Shown: piece by piece, positions 9,001-17,903 of the stretch
How the letters are laid out: each line of letters starts with the position of its first letter
Numbering within the stretch: position 1 is the stretch's first letter
Assembly (NCBI GenBank): GCA_026391855.1
Contig: JAPLDE010000098.1
Location: forward strand, 1 to 34,250
Direction of reading: 5' to 3'
DNA from: Bacteroidota bacterium
GTDB taxonomy: Bacteria; Bacteroidota; Bacteroidia; Bacteroidales; CAIXZF01
Length of the DNA: 34,250 nucleotides
Made by a program: the position numbers and the translations under genes
The notes under the pieces: model-generated
Told to the model about the DNA's origin: nothing
The model's database searches: none
The model's input: only the letters and a program-made list of their open reading frames with translations

Positions 9001-11701
9001 CGGAGGAAAACTTTACATGGAAGGAGGAGATACCTGGTATTTTGACACCCAGACCCCGGTTCACAGCCTGTTCAAGATTACCGGAACGGCTGACGGATCC
9101 GGTGACCTGTTAACCGTAAACGGACAAACCGGCACTTTCACTTCAGGGATGAGTTTCAGCTATGTGGGCGACAATAGCTGGATCGACAGGATAACACCTA
9201 CTTCAGGAACAACCGCTTTCACCATACTCAGCAACTATTCCCCTGCCTATGCCACAGCTATAGCCTACGAAGGAACCAACTATAAAACCATAGGCGCTTC
9301 CCATGAGTTCGCCGGTTTTGATGATGGCTTGTTCCCTTCTACCAAAAACGAGCTGATGAAACAATACCTCCAGTTTTTCGGGCTGATCAGCACGCAGTTG
9401 ATCGCCAATTTCACGGCTGCTCCGCTTATTATTGACCAGGGAGGCAGTGTTAACTATACAGATGTTTCAACCGGAAGTCCTACCTCATGGAGTTGGTCTT
9501 TTCCGGGCGGGACCCCCTCAACCTCCACGTTGCAGAATCCCGTGGTTACTTATAGTACTGCAGGATCCTTTCCGGCCACATTAACGGCCACCAATGCCAA
9601 TGGCAGCAATTCCCTCACCAAGACGGATTATATCACCGTTAATCCTGTGATCACCAGCAGCCTGACCCTTGGTTCATATAGCGGCTGTACCGATACTTTC
9701 AACATTCCGATTATTGCAGCCAATCTTTCAAATGTGGCATCTATGTCACTAACAATCAACTACAACCAATCAGGTCTTTCCTATGTGGGATACGACAATA
9801 TTAATATGATCCTGGGTGGCGGAATATTACTGGTAAATCCAATGCCGAATTCGGTTATTATTTCCTGGGTTTCGATTTCCACATTCAGTATTACCGCTGG
9901 TACATTGTTTGACCTGAAGTTCTTACCCCTGTCGATCGGGAACTATCCCATCACCTTTAATACTTCTGGCAATGGCAATTGCCAGTTAACCGACCTGGAC
10001 GGCAATGATTTGGTATTGAATTATATTAACGGCAATGCACAGATCACTGCATCCACTTACCCTGTTTCAGTCAGTATCTCTGCTGAGCCAAACGGGCCGG
10101 TTTGTTCCGGAACACCGGTTGTTTATTCTGCTTACGGAACCAATGGAGGGACAAACCCTGTTTACATCTGGAAGAAAAACGATGAGGTTATTGCTGCCGG
10201 AAATGTTTATGTTGATCCAGCCCCGGCAAACGGAGACCAGGTCAGCTGCGAGCTTACCTCCAGTTTATCCTGTGCGGGCGGAAACCCTGCCACCTCCAAT
10301 ACCTGGGTGGCAGAGGTGAATCCCAACCCTGGTTTCAGTTTCGCTGACGATACCATTCAAACCTCGAATCCCGGCTTCACCCTTGATGGCGGAACAGGGT
10401 TTTCAACCTATCAATGGTCAAACTCTGCTGTAACACCCTCTATTACAGTGACTAATACTGGCTGGTATGCGCTCACGGTGACCAACTCATTCGGCTGTGT
10501 GTCTATTGATTCGGTATTTGTCCTTATCGTGGCTTTTAATGAAATTTCAGGACAGATCACTTATTCCAACACTGTCCACACCCCCCTGAACAATATTACA
10601 GTCCAGCTTAAATCCGGGTCATCGGTTGTGGCCGTGACCACCACCGACAGCACGGGTAATTATCTTTTTGAGAACATCCCGCTCGGCTCATACCTCATTG
10701 ATCCTGTTTGTACGAAAGAATGGGGCGGCTGTAATGCCACCGATGCTTTAATGATCATGAAACATTTCGTAGGACTGATCCACCTGACCGGAATAAACCT
10801 GAAAGCGGCTGATGTTGATAACAATACCATGGTGAATGCCATTGATGCACTGGCCAGCCAGAAGCGTTATGTGGGGCTTATCACCAGCTTCCCCGCCGGT
10901 GACTGGGCTTTCATCAGACCTGTAGTGACAATTACCGGAATGGCCCCGGTGGTGGAGAACATAAAAGGTTTATGTTACGGAGATGTCAATTCCAGTTATT
11001 TTCCACCGGCCAAAATCAATCCAGGTGTATCCCTGTTAGTTGAGGACCAGTTGCTTTATTCACCGGGGTGCCTTGTTGAAATGCCGGTTAAAGCCGGCCA
11101 GGACCTTGTTTTGGGCGCGGTAAGCTTTTCCATTGATCTTCAGGATGGTGATATCACCGTTCTTGACATCAGTGTGCCGTCCGATAACGAAAACCTTGTT
11201 TATCATCAAATCGGGAACCAGATCCGGATTTCCTGGTTCACGCTACAAGCGTTACATCTCAGGAAAGGGGACGAGTTGTTCCGGATAAAAATGATGATAC
11301 AAAATGAGACTCTTACAAATTTCACACCCCGTTTCAGGCTTTCTGCCGGATCAGAAGTAGCCGGTCCGGACGGGCTCACCCTGGATGCTGTTCAGTTATT
11401 TGTGCCGGCTTTGATCATCAGCCATGAACTCCTTAACACCCGGATAATCCCCAATCCATTCAGCCGCCAGACACAGATCAGTTTCTATCTTGATTCTCCT
11501 TCACCGGTCACAATCGAAATATATTCAACTGAGGGGAAACTGGTAAAATCACTTCTCAGTGAAAACCTTGCCGCCGGGAATCACCAGGTAAGCTGGAACG
11601 GCCAGTATCAATCCGCAGCCGAAAACGGTGAAGGCATCTATTTCCTCCGCATATCAACAAATAAAAAGGTTGAAAATAAGGTACTTATAAGAACAAGTTA
11701 G
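6035..11701 (+). CDS. Gingipain-like C25 cysteine protease, T9SS cargo
   Basis: An 1888-residue secreted cysteine protease. A signal peptide is followed by a C25 propeptide-like region (to about 235) and a C25 catalytic domain. The catalytic His is H448 in NYTAHGS and the catalytic Cys is C481 in GNACLTN, matching the His-Gly and Cys arrangement of gingipains. Downstream are two CARDB-like domains (about 690-800 and 806-908), each with a DxxGNxNGxxDxGE-like calcium-type loop; a flavodoxin or amidotransferase-like domain (about 915-1120; AGGKLYMEGGD); a PKD (about 1122-1205); a cohesin-like domain (1206-1338); an Ig-like repeat of the same kind as in the M6 protein; a dockerin-like segment (about 1564-1617); a second cohesin-like domain (1662-1790); and a T9SS sorting domain. 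From about residue 1430 onward it is paralogous to the end of the M6 protein. Cleavage specificity is unknown. Confidence 0.9.
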   Translation: MRKISVTTAIISLLFASLSIAQNLSVVPAGQNKTSVTESTAYKVKLTNHLSTIKTLEVSTPLGLFTQLTVDDYSNSQETGCPMVPVLRKLMEIPTGAGVTVNVISSSYTDLDMSGSGYHPLIPAQPQRIKSDDADESFIYHSSAYQQNLFAPTQLVTFDVLGFLRGQRLGRLNLSPVQYNPVSQILRVYHEITVEIVFDHPDMIQTRINKQKNLNPFFNVINNMLLNQLPTDSPLDTITQYPVKFVIVSPVTFQTTLQTYIAWKKKKGFTVVEAYTSDPLVGTTTTSIKNYLQGLYNAGTPNNPAPSFVLFVGDVAQVPAFTGTSGSHPTDLYYCEYTGDYLPEVYYGRFSATTVAQLQSQINKTLEYEQYTMPDPSFLNQCVMVAGVDATYGPTHANPQIIYGTNTYFNTAHGLTSHTYLYPNSGSQAAQIIQDVSNGCCFANYTAHGSSAGWASPSFTTANIPSLTNNHKYPLMVGNACLTNKFDESECFGEALLRATNKGAVGYIGASNNTYWDEDYYWSVGAKAVTPTPTYSATALGAYDRTFHDHGEPYSDWFMTQDQMVYAGNLAVTQGSPSSSLYYWEIYHLMGDPSLMIYYSQPQALTATYSVPLPLNSATVTITTEPYAYCAISYSGVLYGAAQANASGIANIGIFPFASPCTADVVVTKQNRQPFTGTLTVANPNAPMCIYLNNTVNDAAGNNNGLVDYGENILLSIGIQNVGLQPGNNITVTISTSDAYVTITDNNQFYGNMAAGSTLSVPNGFAFTVANNIPDLHNIQFLVSMSDGTNTWTGNFTLQAHAPFLTYISYVINDPGGNMNGKLDPGETVNLVITIQNTGSSALNLVNGTLTTTSTYVTINTPTLGFGNLAAGAVALQTFSVSAQGSTPPGTIAGFLISLAGSSGITGSGTFTPIIGQMPVVIINLDGNNNAAIPMQNAILANNVNCDVQTSFPSNLNLYSSIFVCLGIYNQNHVLTNSEGQSLANYLTAGGKLYMEGGDTWYFDTQTPVHSLFKITGTADGSGDLLTVNGQTGTFTSGMSFSYVGDNSWIDRITPTSGTTAFTILSNYSPAYATAIAYEGTNYKTIGASHEFAGFDDGLFPSTKNELMKQYLQFFGLISTQLIANFTAAPLIIDQGGSVNYTDVSTGSPTSWSWSFPGGTPSTSTLQNPVVTYSTAGSFPATLTATNANGSNSLTKTDYITVNPVITSSLTLGSYSGCTDTFNIPIIAANLSNVASMSLTINYNQSGLSYVGYDNINMILGGGILLVNPMPNSVIISWVSISTFSITAGTLFDLKFLPLSIGNYPITFNTSGNGNCQLTDLDGNDLVLNYINGNAQITASTYPVSVSISAEPNGPVCSGTPVVYSAYGTNGGTNPVYIWKKNDEVIAAGNVYVDPAPANGDQVSCELTSSLSCAGGNPATSNTWVAEVNPNPGFSFADDTIQTSNPGFTLDGGTGFSTYQWSNSAVTPSITVTNTGWYALTVTNSFGCVSIDSVFVLIVAFNEISGQITYSNTVHTPLNNITVQLKSGSSVVAVTTTDSTGNYLFENIPLGSYLIDPVCTKEWGGCNATDALMIMKHFVGLIHLTGINLKAADVDNNTMVNAIDALASQKRYVGLITSFPAGDWAFIRPVVTITGMAPVVENIKGLCYGDVNSSYFPPAKINPGVSLLVEDQLLYSPGCLVEMPVKAGQDLVLGAVSFSIDLQDGDITVLDISVPSDNENLVYHQIGNQIRISWFTLQALHLRKGDELFRIKMMIQNETLTNFTPRFRLSAGSEVAGPDGLTLDAVQLFVPALIISHELLNTRIIPNPFSRQTQISFYLDSPSPVTIEIYSTEGKLVKSLLSENLAAGNHQVSWNGQYQSAAENGEGIYFLRISTNKKVENKVLIRTS

Positions 11702-11729
11702 CCCATTCCCACACTTAATCCCCCTCTTT

Positions 11730-14700
11730 ATGAAGCAATTACGAACTGTTTTTCTGCTCATTCTTATCCATTGCTTTTCGCAAACGCTGTTTTCGCAACA
11801 GGTAATCACTTACTCCGGTTGCTGGGGTAATGCCGGTTTTAATCTGGTCCGTCAGGAAGCCACAGGTGTGGAGGTAATATTCTCTGTCCCTCAGCTTACC
11901 TTAGGAGATATTACCATTGAAGGAATACCGATGAAGACCATAGAGATCAGCGGGGTATTTCTTCCCAATGATGAAGGGGCTCCGAACCTGCCCGGAACCG
12001 GTCGTTATGTTGCCATTCCGCAAGGGTCTTCAGCCAGTGTCGAAATCCTGGAAATGAGAACAGAAGTGATCCATAATATTGATATTGCCCCGGCACCAAG
12101 GATCCCAAAGGAAACTGAAGACGGGCTGGAATATCACAGAAATATGGATATATACAATCAGGATGCCCTATATCCGGTTCAGCCTGTTCTTCTTTCAGAA
12201 CCGATGAAACTCAGGGGTGTGGATGCTGTGATGCTTGGTTTTACTCCCTTCCGGTATAATCCGGTTACAAAAGACCTCATTGTCTATAAAGATATAAAAG
12301 TCAGGATCAATTATTCAGGCAATAACGGCCATTATGGTGAGGACAGGCTGCGTAGCCGCTGGTATGATCCCTTGCTGGAAGATATGCTGCTCAACCCTGC
12401 CGTACTTCCGAAGATAGATTATAACCGCTCAAAGATCAATACCGATGATGTTGGTTTTGAGTATCTTATCATCGTTCCAAACGATGCTTATTTCTCACAG
12501 TGGGCTGATACCATTAAACAATTCCGTACCCGTCAGGGAATCATCACCGGCATAAAGACCCTGGCCGAAATCGGTGGAAATACCGCTGCCGATATTGAAA
12601 ATTACATCAATACAGCATTCAATACCTGGAGCATCCCTCCGGTGGCTATTTTGCTTATCGGCGATTATGGAAGCAATACCAACAATACTATAGATGCACC
12701 CATATGGAATGGTTATTGTGTTTCCGATAACATTTACGGAGATGTGGATGGGACCAACAGTATGCCTGAGATCGTGATGGCCAGGATGACCGCCCAGAAC
12801 GAAGACCAGCTGAAAGTAATGGTAAAAAAGTTCATTAATTATGAAAGAAACCCTCCGACAAGCCCTTCTTTCTATGCACACCCCATTACTGCCCTGGGGT
12901 GGCAGACAGAGCGCTGGTTCCAGCTTTGTTCGGAAGTTATTGGCGGATTCTGGCAGAATGGACTCGGAAAAACACCGGTCAGGGTCAATGCCGTTTACCA
13001 GGGTGATCCTTCCGTCGATCCCTGGTCGACTGCTTCTAATACCACCGCGGTTGTTAACTACTTTGGTCCGTCAGGATTGGGCTATATCCCGGCCACCCCT
13101 CAGGGTTTAGGGGGCTGGACAGGAGGAACGGCAGCCATGGTCAATTCCGCCATCAACGAGGGTTCCTTTATGCTTCAGCACAGAGACCACGGCATGGAAA
13201 CAGGCTGGGGCGAACCATCTTATGGAAATACCGATATTGACGGGCTTCATAACACCGACCTCAGCTTTATCATGTCGGTCAATTGTTTGACAGGCAAATA
13301 CAACTATTCTTCAGAGGTTTTTGCGGAAAAATTTCACCGCTACACCTGGAACGGACTGCCTGCCGGAGCCCTTGGCCTGCTGGCTGCTTCGGAAGTTTCC
13401 TATTCTTTCGTTAATGATGCCTTCATCTGGGGTGTTTACGACAATATGTGGCCCGAATTTATGCCTCTCTATGGCAGTACACCTCCCGAAAGAGGTATCC
13501 TCCCTGCCTTTGGCAATGCAGCCGGAAAGTATTTCCTCCAGCAATCATCTTGGCCTTACAATTCCCAGGATAAAGAAGTAACCTATAATCTTTTTCACCA
13601 TCATGGGGATGCCTTCCTCTCCGTTTATTCGGAAGTGCCCCAGTCTCTGACAGTTGTCCACAACCCTATCATTTATACCAGTGTTACCTCTTTTGATGTC
13701 ACCGCTAATCCCGGCTCCCTCATATGCCTGTCGCTCAATGGCGAAATCCTGGGAACAGCCACCGGTACCGGTTCTCCGGTCTCTGTTACTATTCCTGGCA
13801 CCCAACTTCCACCGGATGTTATCCTGGTGACGGTTACCCTGCAGAACTACTACCGTTACGAAGGATATGTGACGGTTATCCCTCCCGTTGGTCCTTATGT
13901 TATCAAAGACGCTTTTCTGGTGAACGATATCGCCGGGAACGGAAATGGTCATGCGGATTTTGGAGAGAATATCCTGCTTACCGTCACCATGAAAAATGTA
14001 GGTGTCGTCCTGGCCGGTAATGTGCAGGTAACCCTGCAGACTTCTGATCCGAGCATTTCAATTACTGATGACAACGAAAACTTCGGAGATATTCCGTCCG
14101 GGGGAAACAGTACGATGAACGATGCTTTCGCCTTTTCCGTATCGGACCAGGCAGAAGACGGCCATTTGGTGACATTTATCCTGACAGCCACTGATGGCAC
14201 CAACAACTGGAGCAGCAGTTTCAACCTGGCCCTTCAGGCACCCCGGTTGACTGTGGGTTCGATACTTGTGTCTGATGTTACCGGTAATAATAACAACCGG
14301 CTGGATCCGGGAGAAACTGTCTCTCTTTCCATCATAACCAATAACGCCGGGCATTCTGATGCCCTCAACACCATAGGCGTCCTGGTTTCACAGGATACCA
14401 GCGTCACTATTTCCCAGGATACGGTCTACCTGAACACGATCAATAACGGTGCTTTCCAGGTAGCAATTTATTCCATTCAGGTTTCTCCTTTTGCCATTCC
14501 GGGAAGCAATATCATGTTCCATTATTCGGCTGCTTCAGGTAACTATCAGACATTCAAATACTTCGTTCAATCCATAGGCCTGATGGCAGAAGACTGGGAA
14601 TGCAATTCTTTTACCCATTACGGCTGGGTTAACAGCAGCAATGCCCCCTGGACCATTGTCAGTACAGGTCCCTATGAAGGACAACGTTGTGCCCGCTCCG

Positions 14701-16031
14701 GAGTGATTGGTAATAATGCCAGTTCTCTTTTAGTAATAACTATGGATGTGGTGGCCAATGATTCCATCACCTTTTATAAAAAAGTTTCCTCCGAGGCGGG
14801 GTACGATTTCCTCCAGTTCATGATCGACAACGATTTGAAGGGAGAATGGTCGGGAACCACTTCTTCCTGGACCAGGGAGGCCTATCCGGTAACTGCCGGT
14901 ACGCATACTTTCACCTGGAAATATGTGAAAGACGCAGGTGCAACAGGAGGACAAGATGCTGCCTGGATCGATTATATTGTTTTTCCTCCTTATGGCGCCA
15001 TGCCTTTACTGGCCAATGCCACTGCCACCCCTTCAACCATTTGCCTGGGAAACTCCGCCCAGCTCAATGTGACACCGGCAGGGGGTACCTTGCCCTATAC
15101 ATTCCTTTGGTCACCGGCGACTTTGCTTAGCGACCCGACCCTCCAAAACCCTGTGGCAAGTCCCACCATTTCAACAATTTACCATGTTTCTGTCACAGAC
15201 CTGAACAATACAGTCACCGTGGCAACCGTACTGGTCAACGTAAACCAGGCCCCGGTTTCACCAAATACGCCCACCACTGTCAATACCACGATTTGCCAGG
15301 GAACCACCAGCACAATGGTGTCTACTTCTGCTGTTCCCAATACCCTTACCTATGTCTGGGCCCTCAGTCCTTCAGATGCCGGATCAACCAATGGTTCCGG
15401 GACCTCCGGCTGGCTTAACTGGAATAGTGCTTTCACCGGGTTGGCCAGTGTTACGGTAAAAGCCGGCAATGGTTGTGGTCAGAGCCTTGCCAGCCAACCA
15501 CTCGAAATAAACCTGCTTCCTGCTCCCGAAGCTACCCTGGCCCCGCTGTCAAATGTCTGTATCAACTGGCCTCCTTTTGCCCTGAGCGGAGGATTGCCGG
15601 CAGGCGGAACATACACAGGGACAGGCGTGAACGCCGGCATTTTCAACCCATCTGTCGCCGGAAGCGGGAATAAAACAATCACTTACACATTTACCGCCCC
15701 AAACGGTTGTTCCGACCATACCAGCCAGATCCTTTACGTGGATCCCTGCAATGGCCTTCAGGACCCGTCTGTAACCTCAGGGATCAGGCTGTTTCCAAAT
15801 CCCTGCCAGGGTAGTTTTACCGTATCTCTAAGTGAGCCCAATACAGAACCGGTCCATTTTACCCTGTCTAATGCAATCGGAAAAAAGATTTTTGATCAAG
15901 TGATGAATGCCACCGGTACGTCCCCGACTTTTTTCATTGACCTGAGCAACCAGGCGGACGGAATGTATTTTTTTACCATAGAAACCTCACAGAAAACTGT
16001 AAATCAGAAGGTTATTGTACAAAGGAAATAA
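11730..16031 (+). CDS. Second gingipain-like C25 protease, T9SS cargo
   Basis: A 1433-residue paralogue of the preceding protease, starting 28 bp after it and probably cotranscribed. A signal peptide ends near FSQQ, followed by a C25 propeptide-like region and a C25 catalytic domain (about 235-640) with H487 in HRDHG and C519 in VNCLTG as the likely dyad. After it come two CARDB-like domains (about 720-830 and 840-947) with DxxGNxNG loops, a jelly-roll or MAM-like domain (about 950-1087), PKD/Ig-like domains (about 1094-1330) and a T9SS type A sorting domain (about 1350-1433; LFPNPCQG). Unlike the first C25 protein, it lacks the cohesin and dockerin-like cassette. Both active-site residues are kept, so activity is plausible. 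Substrate unknown. Confidence 0.88.
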   Translation: MKQLRTVFLLILIHCFSQTLFSQQVITYSGCWGNAGFNLVRQEATGVEVIFSVPQLTLGDITIEGIPMKTIEISGVFLPNDEGAPNLPGTGRYVAIPQGSSASVEILEMRTEVIHNIDIAPAPRIPKETEDGLEYHRNMDIYNQDALYPVQPVLLSEPMKLRGVDAVMLGFTPFRYNPVTKDLIVYKDIKVRINYSGNNGHYGEDRLRSRWYDPLLEDMLLNPAVLPKIDYNRSKINTDDVGFEYLIIVPNDAYFSQWADTIKQFRTRQGIITGIKTLAEIGGNTAADIENYINTAFNTWSIPPVAILLIGDYGSNTNNTIDAPIWNGYCVSDNIYGDVDGTNSMPEIVMARMTAQNEDQLKVMVKKFINYERNPPTSPSFYAHPITALGWQTERWFQLCSEVIGGFWQNGLGKTPVRVNAVYQGDPSVDPWSTASNTTAVVNYFGPSGLGYIPATPQGLGGWTGGTAAMVNSAINEGSFMLQHRDHGMETGWGEPSYGNTDIDGLHNTDLSFIMSVNCLTGKYNYSSEVFAEKFHRYTWNGLPAGALGLLAASEVSYSFVNDAFIWGVYDNMWPEFMPLYGSTPPERGILPAFGNAAGKYFLQQSSWPYNSQDKEVTYNLFHHHGDAFLSVYSEVPQSLTVVHNPIIYTSVTSFDVTANPGSLICLSLNGEILGTATGTGSPVSVTIPGTQLPPDVILVTVTLQNYYRYEGYVTVIPPVGPYVIKDAFLVNDIAGNGNGHADFGENILLTVTMKNVGVVLAGNVQVTLQTSDPSISITDDNENFGDIPSGGNSTMNDAFAFSVSDQAEDGHLVTFILTATDGTNNWSSSFNLALQAPRLTVGSILVSDVTGNNNNRLDPGETVSLSIITNNAGHSDALNTIGVLVSQDTSVTISQDTVYLNTINNGAFQVAIYSIQVSPFAIPGSNIMFHYSAASGNYQTFKYFVQSIGLMAEDWECNSFTHYGWVNSSNAPWTIVSTGPYEGQRCARSGVIGNNASSLLVITMDVVANDSITFYKKVSSEAGYDFLQFMIDNDLKGEWSGTTSSWTREAYPVTAGTHTFTWKYVKDAGATGGQDAAWIDYIVFPPYGAMPLLANATATPSTICLGNSAQLNVTPAGGTLPYTFLWSPATLLSDPTLQNPVASPTISTIYHVSVTDLNNTVTVATVLVNVNQAPVSPNTPTTVNTTICQGTTSTMVSTSAVPNTLTYVWALSPSDAGSTNGSGTSGWLNWNSAFTGLASVTVKAGNGCGQSLASQPLEINLLPAPEATLAPLSNVCINWPPFALSGGLPAGGTYTGTGVNAGIFNPSVAGSGNKTITYTFTAPNGCSDHTSQILYVDPCNGLQDPSVTSGIRLFPNPCQGSFTVSLSEPNTEPVHFTLSNAIGKKIFDQVMNATGTSPTFFIDLSNQADGMYFFTIETSQKTVNQKVIVQRK

Positions 16032-16097
16032 AACATGCGTTGTCACCGATATGGTTAAAAGAACCGGATGGCAGATAATTGAGTAATATCAGATAAT

Positions 16098-17876
16098 ATG
16101 AAAAATCTTACGTTGTTTCTTCTGCTGATATCTCCCATAATGTTGATGTCCCAAACCAGGGTTGTAAATATCAGCGATCTTCCGCCGGGTTACCAACCCT
16201 TTGCGAAACCTGATGCCGACGGCAAAGTGCTGATACAGGGAAACCCTGCTGACCTGACCAGCTTGGCTGATTCAGTCTTCCCTATGGTTGGATGGCCGCT
16301 TACCGCTGTTACTGGTACCCAAAAACTGGGTGGTATCTATGCCAACATCTATGATGATGAACGATTGGAAATCCTCTTTACCATTGGCCAACAAGTATCT
16401 GCCTGGACTCTTGACGGGTCAGCTGTTCCCGGATGGCCCAAAACCCTGGCATTATACCCGGACGGCCCCCCTGCTTATGGCGATATTGACGGTGACGGGC
16501 AGGGTGAGATCGTTGTTTCTACCCGCAGTTCCGGAACAGCCAACCAGGGAAAAATCTATGCCTTTAAACATGATGGAACTTCCGTTACCGGTTTCCCTGT
16601 TACCCTTGGTGGTGGTCCGACCAATACCCCCTGCCTGGCTGATGTTGATCATGACGGAAACATGGAAATACTGGTTACCGAAAGGAATTACCCCAACGGC
16701 TTTGTGGGTATTTATAAAGGTAACGGTACCGCTCTGCCCGGATGGCCGCAACAGATGGATGGAATACCGGGATCGGCAGTGGCCGCCGGTGATGTGGATA
16801 ATGATAATATCGTCGAAATTTTTGCCGAATCGTACTATAAAGTATGGGGATGGAAAGCCGATGGCAGCGTGTTGCCGGGCTGGCCTTATAACCCGGGCAC
16901 TGGCAGGGTCTTCTCCTATTCCACTCCCGTACTGGCCGATATCAATACTGATGAGTTCCGGGAGATCATTGTCGGTGACCATAACCTGACCCTTGGCAAT
17001 GGCCAGGTCCATGTGATTAAACCGGACGGGAGCGACCTGGCCGGCTGGCCTCAGACCCTGAGTTACTGGATATATTGCCCGGCCTCTATTGGTGATGTGG
17101 ACAACGACGGCCATTATGATGTGGTTATCGGTGACCAGGTACTTTCCGCCTCCCCAACTAACGAGCTGGCAGCCTGGAGCATGACCGGTTCCTTCCTTCC
17201 CGGTTTTCCGGTAATAAACGTTAATGCCATGAATGCCCAGATCCTGATCGCCGACTTTGATGATGATGAACAAGTGGAACTCATGGCCGACGATAATACT
17301 GCTTCAGGCATTTATCCGGCGTACAACCACGACGGAACCTTGCTTACCGGTCAGGGATGGCCCTTACAGGTCACAGGATCATCATTTTATATCAATCCTT
17401 TCGTGACCGATCTCGACCTCGACGGATACCTGGACATCGGAACTGCCGGTTATACTTCTTCTTCGGACCAAACCAGTGTTCACCTCTTCGAAACGACCGG
17501 ACTGTACAATCCCGGACTGGCATTTACAACAGTCCTTGGATTTAACGTCAATCATGACGGCGTTTTCACCCCTCCCGAAACAGTAGGGATAACTGATCCG
17601 CATTTATCCGGCTTAGCCAGCCCTCACTTTAATATTCATCCCAACCCATCCGGTCATTCCCTGTCAGTTGACCTTGACCTGCCTGTTGCAACAAGCTGTT
17701 TATTCATTCTTTTCAATGCGAAGGGAGAACAACTTTCCGTGGCCGGGTTCCCATCACTTGCAGGAGGTTCCCATCATCTAACCCTTCCTGCAGATCTGGT
17801 TTGCGGAATATATCTTATTCAACTGTTAACCGGTAAAAATCAAAGCCAGACCAAAAAATTCTTCCAGTCAAACTAA
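16098..17876 (+). CDS. FG-GAP/VCBS-repeat propeller protein, T9SS cargo
   Basis: A 592-residue secreted protein with a signal peptide and at least seven calcium-loop repeats of the FG-GAP/integrin alpha type between about residues 127 and 445. Examples are DIDGDGQGEIVV, DVDHDGNMEILV, DVDNDGHYDVVIG and DLDLDGYLDIG. These predict a seven-bladed, calcium-stabilised beta-propeller. A T9SS type A sorting domain occupies about 505-592 (IHPNPSGHSL). There are no recognisable catalytic residues, so a binding or adhesion role is inferred. It lies 66 bp downstream of the second C25 gene with no TAnnTTTG element between, which suggests cotranscription. Confidence 0.88.
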   Translation: MKNLTLFLLLISPIMLMSQTRVVNISDLPPGYQPFAKPDADGKVLIQGNPADLTSLADSVFPMVGWPLTAVTGTQKLGGIYANIYDDERLEILFTIGQQVSAWTLDGSAVPGWPKTLALYPDGPPAYGDIDGDGQGEIVVSTRSSGTANQGKIYAFKHDGTSVTGFPVTLGGGPTNTPCLADVDHDGNMEILVTERNYPNGFVGIYKGNGTALPGWPQQMDGIPGSAVAAGDVDNDNIVEIFAESYYKVWGWKADGSVLPGWPYNPGTGRVFSYSTPVLADINTDEFREIIVGDHNLTLGNGQVHVIKPDGSDLAGWPQTLSYWIYCPASIGDVDNDGHYDVVIGDQVLSASPTNELAAWSMTGSFLPGFPVINVNAMNAQILIADFDDDEQVELMADDNTASGIYPAYNHDGTLLTGQGWPLQVTGSSFYINPFVTDLDLDGYLDIGTAGYTSSSDQTSVHLFETTGLYNPGLAFTTVLGFNVNHDGVFTPPETVGITDPHLSGLASPHFNIHPNPSGHSLSVDLDLPVATSCLFILFNAKGEQLSVAGFPSLAGGSHHLTLPADLVCGIYLIQLLTGKNQSQTKKFFQSN

Positions 17877-17903
17877 TCGTATGTCCCTGGTTAACAAAAC
17901 CTT

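Noticed and set aside
16452..17273. A 273-codon open frame on the minus strand
   Set aside because: It lies wholly antisense to the FG-GAP gene, whose repeats are clearly coding; the antisense translation shows no domain and arises from the repeated DxDxDG codons.
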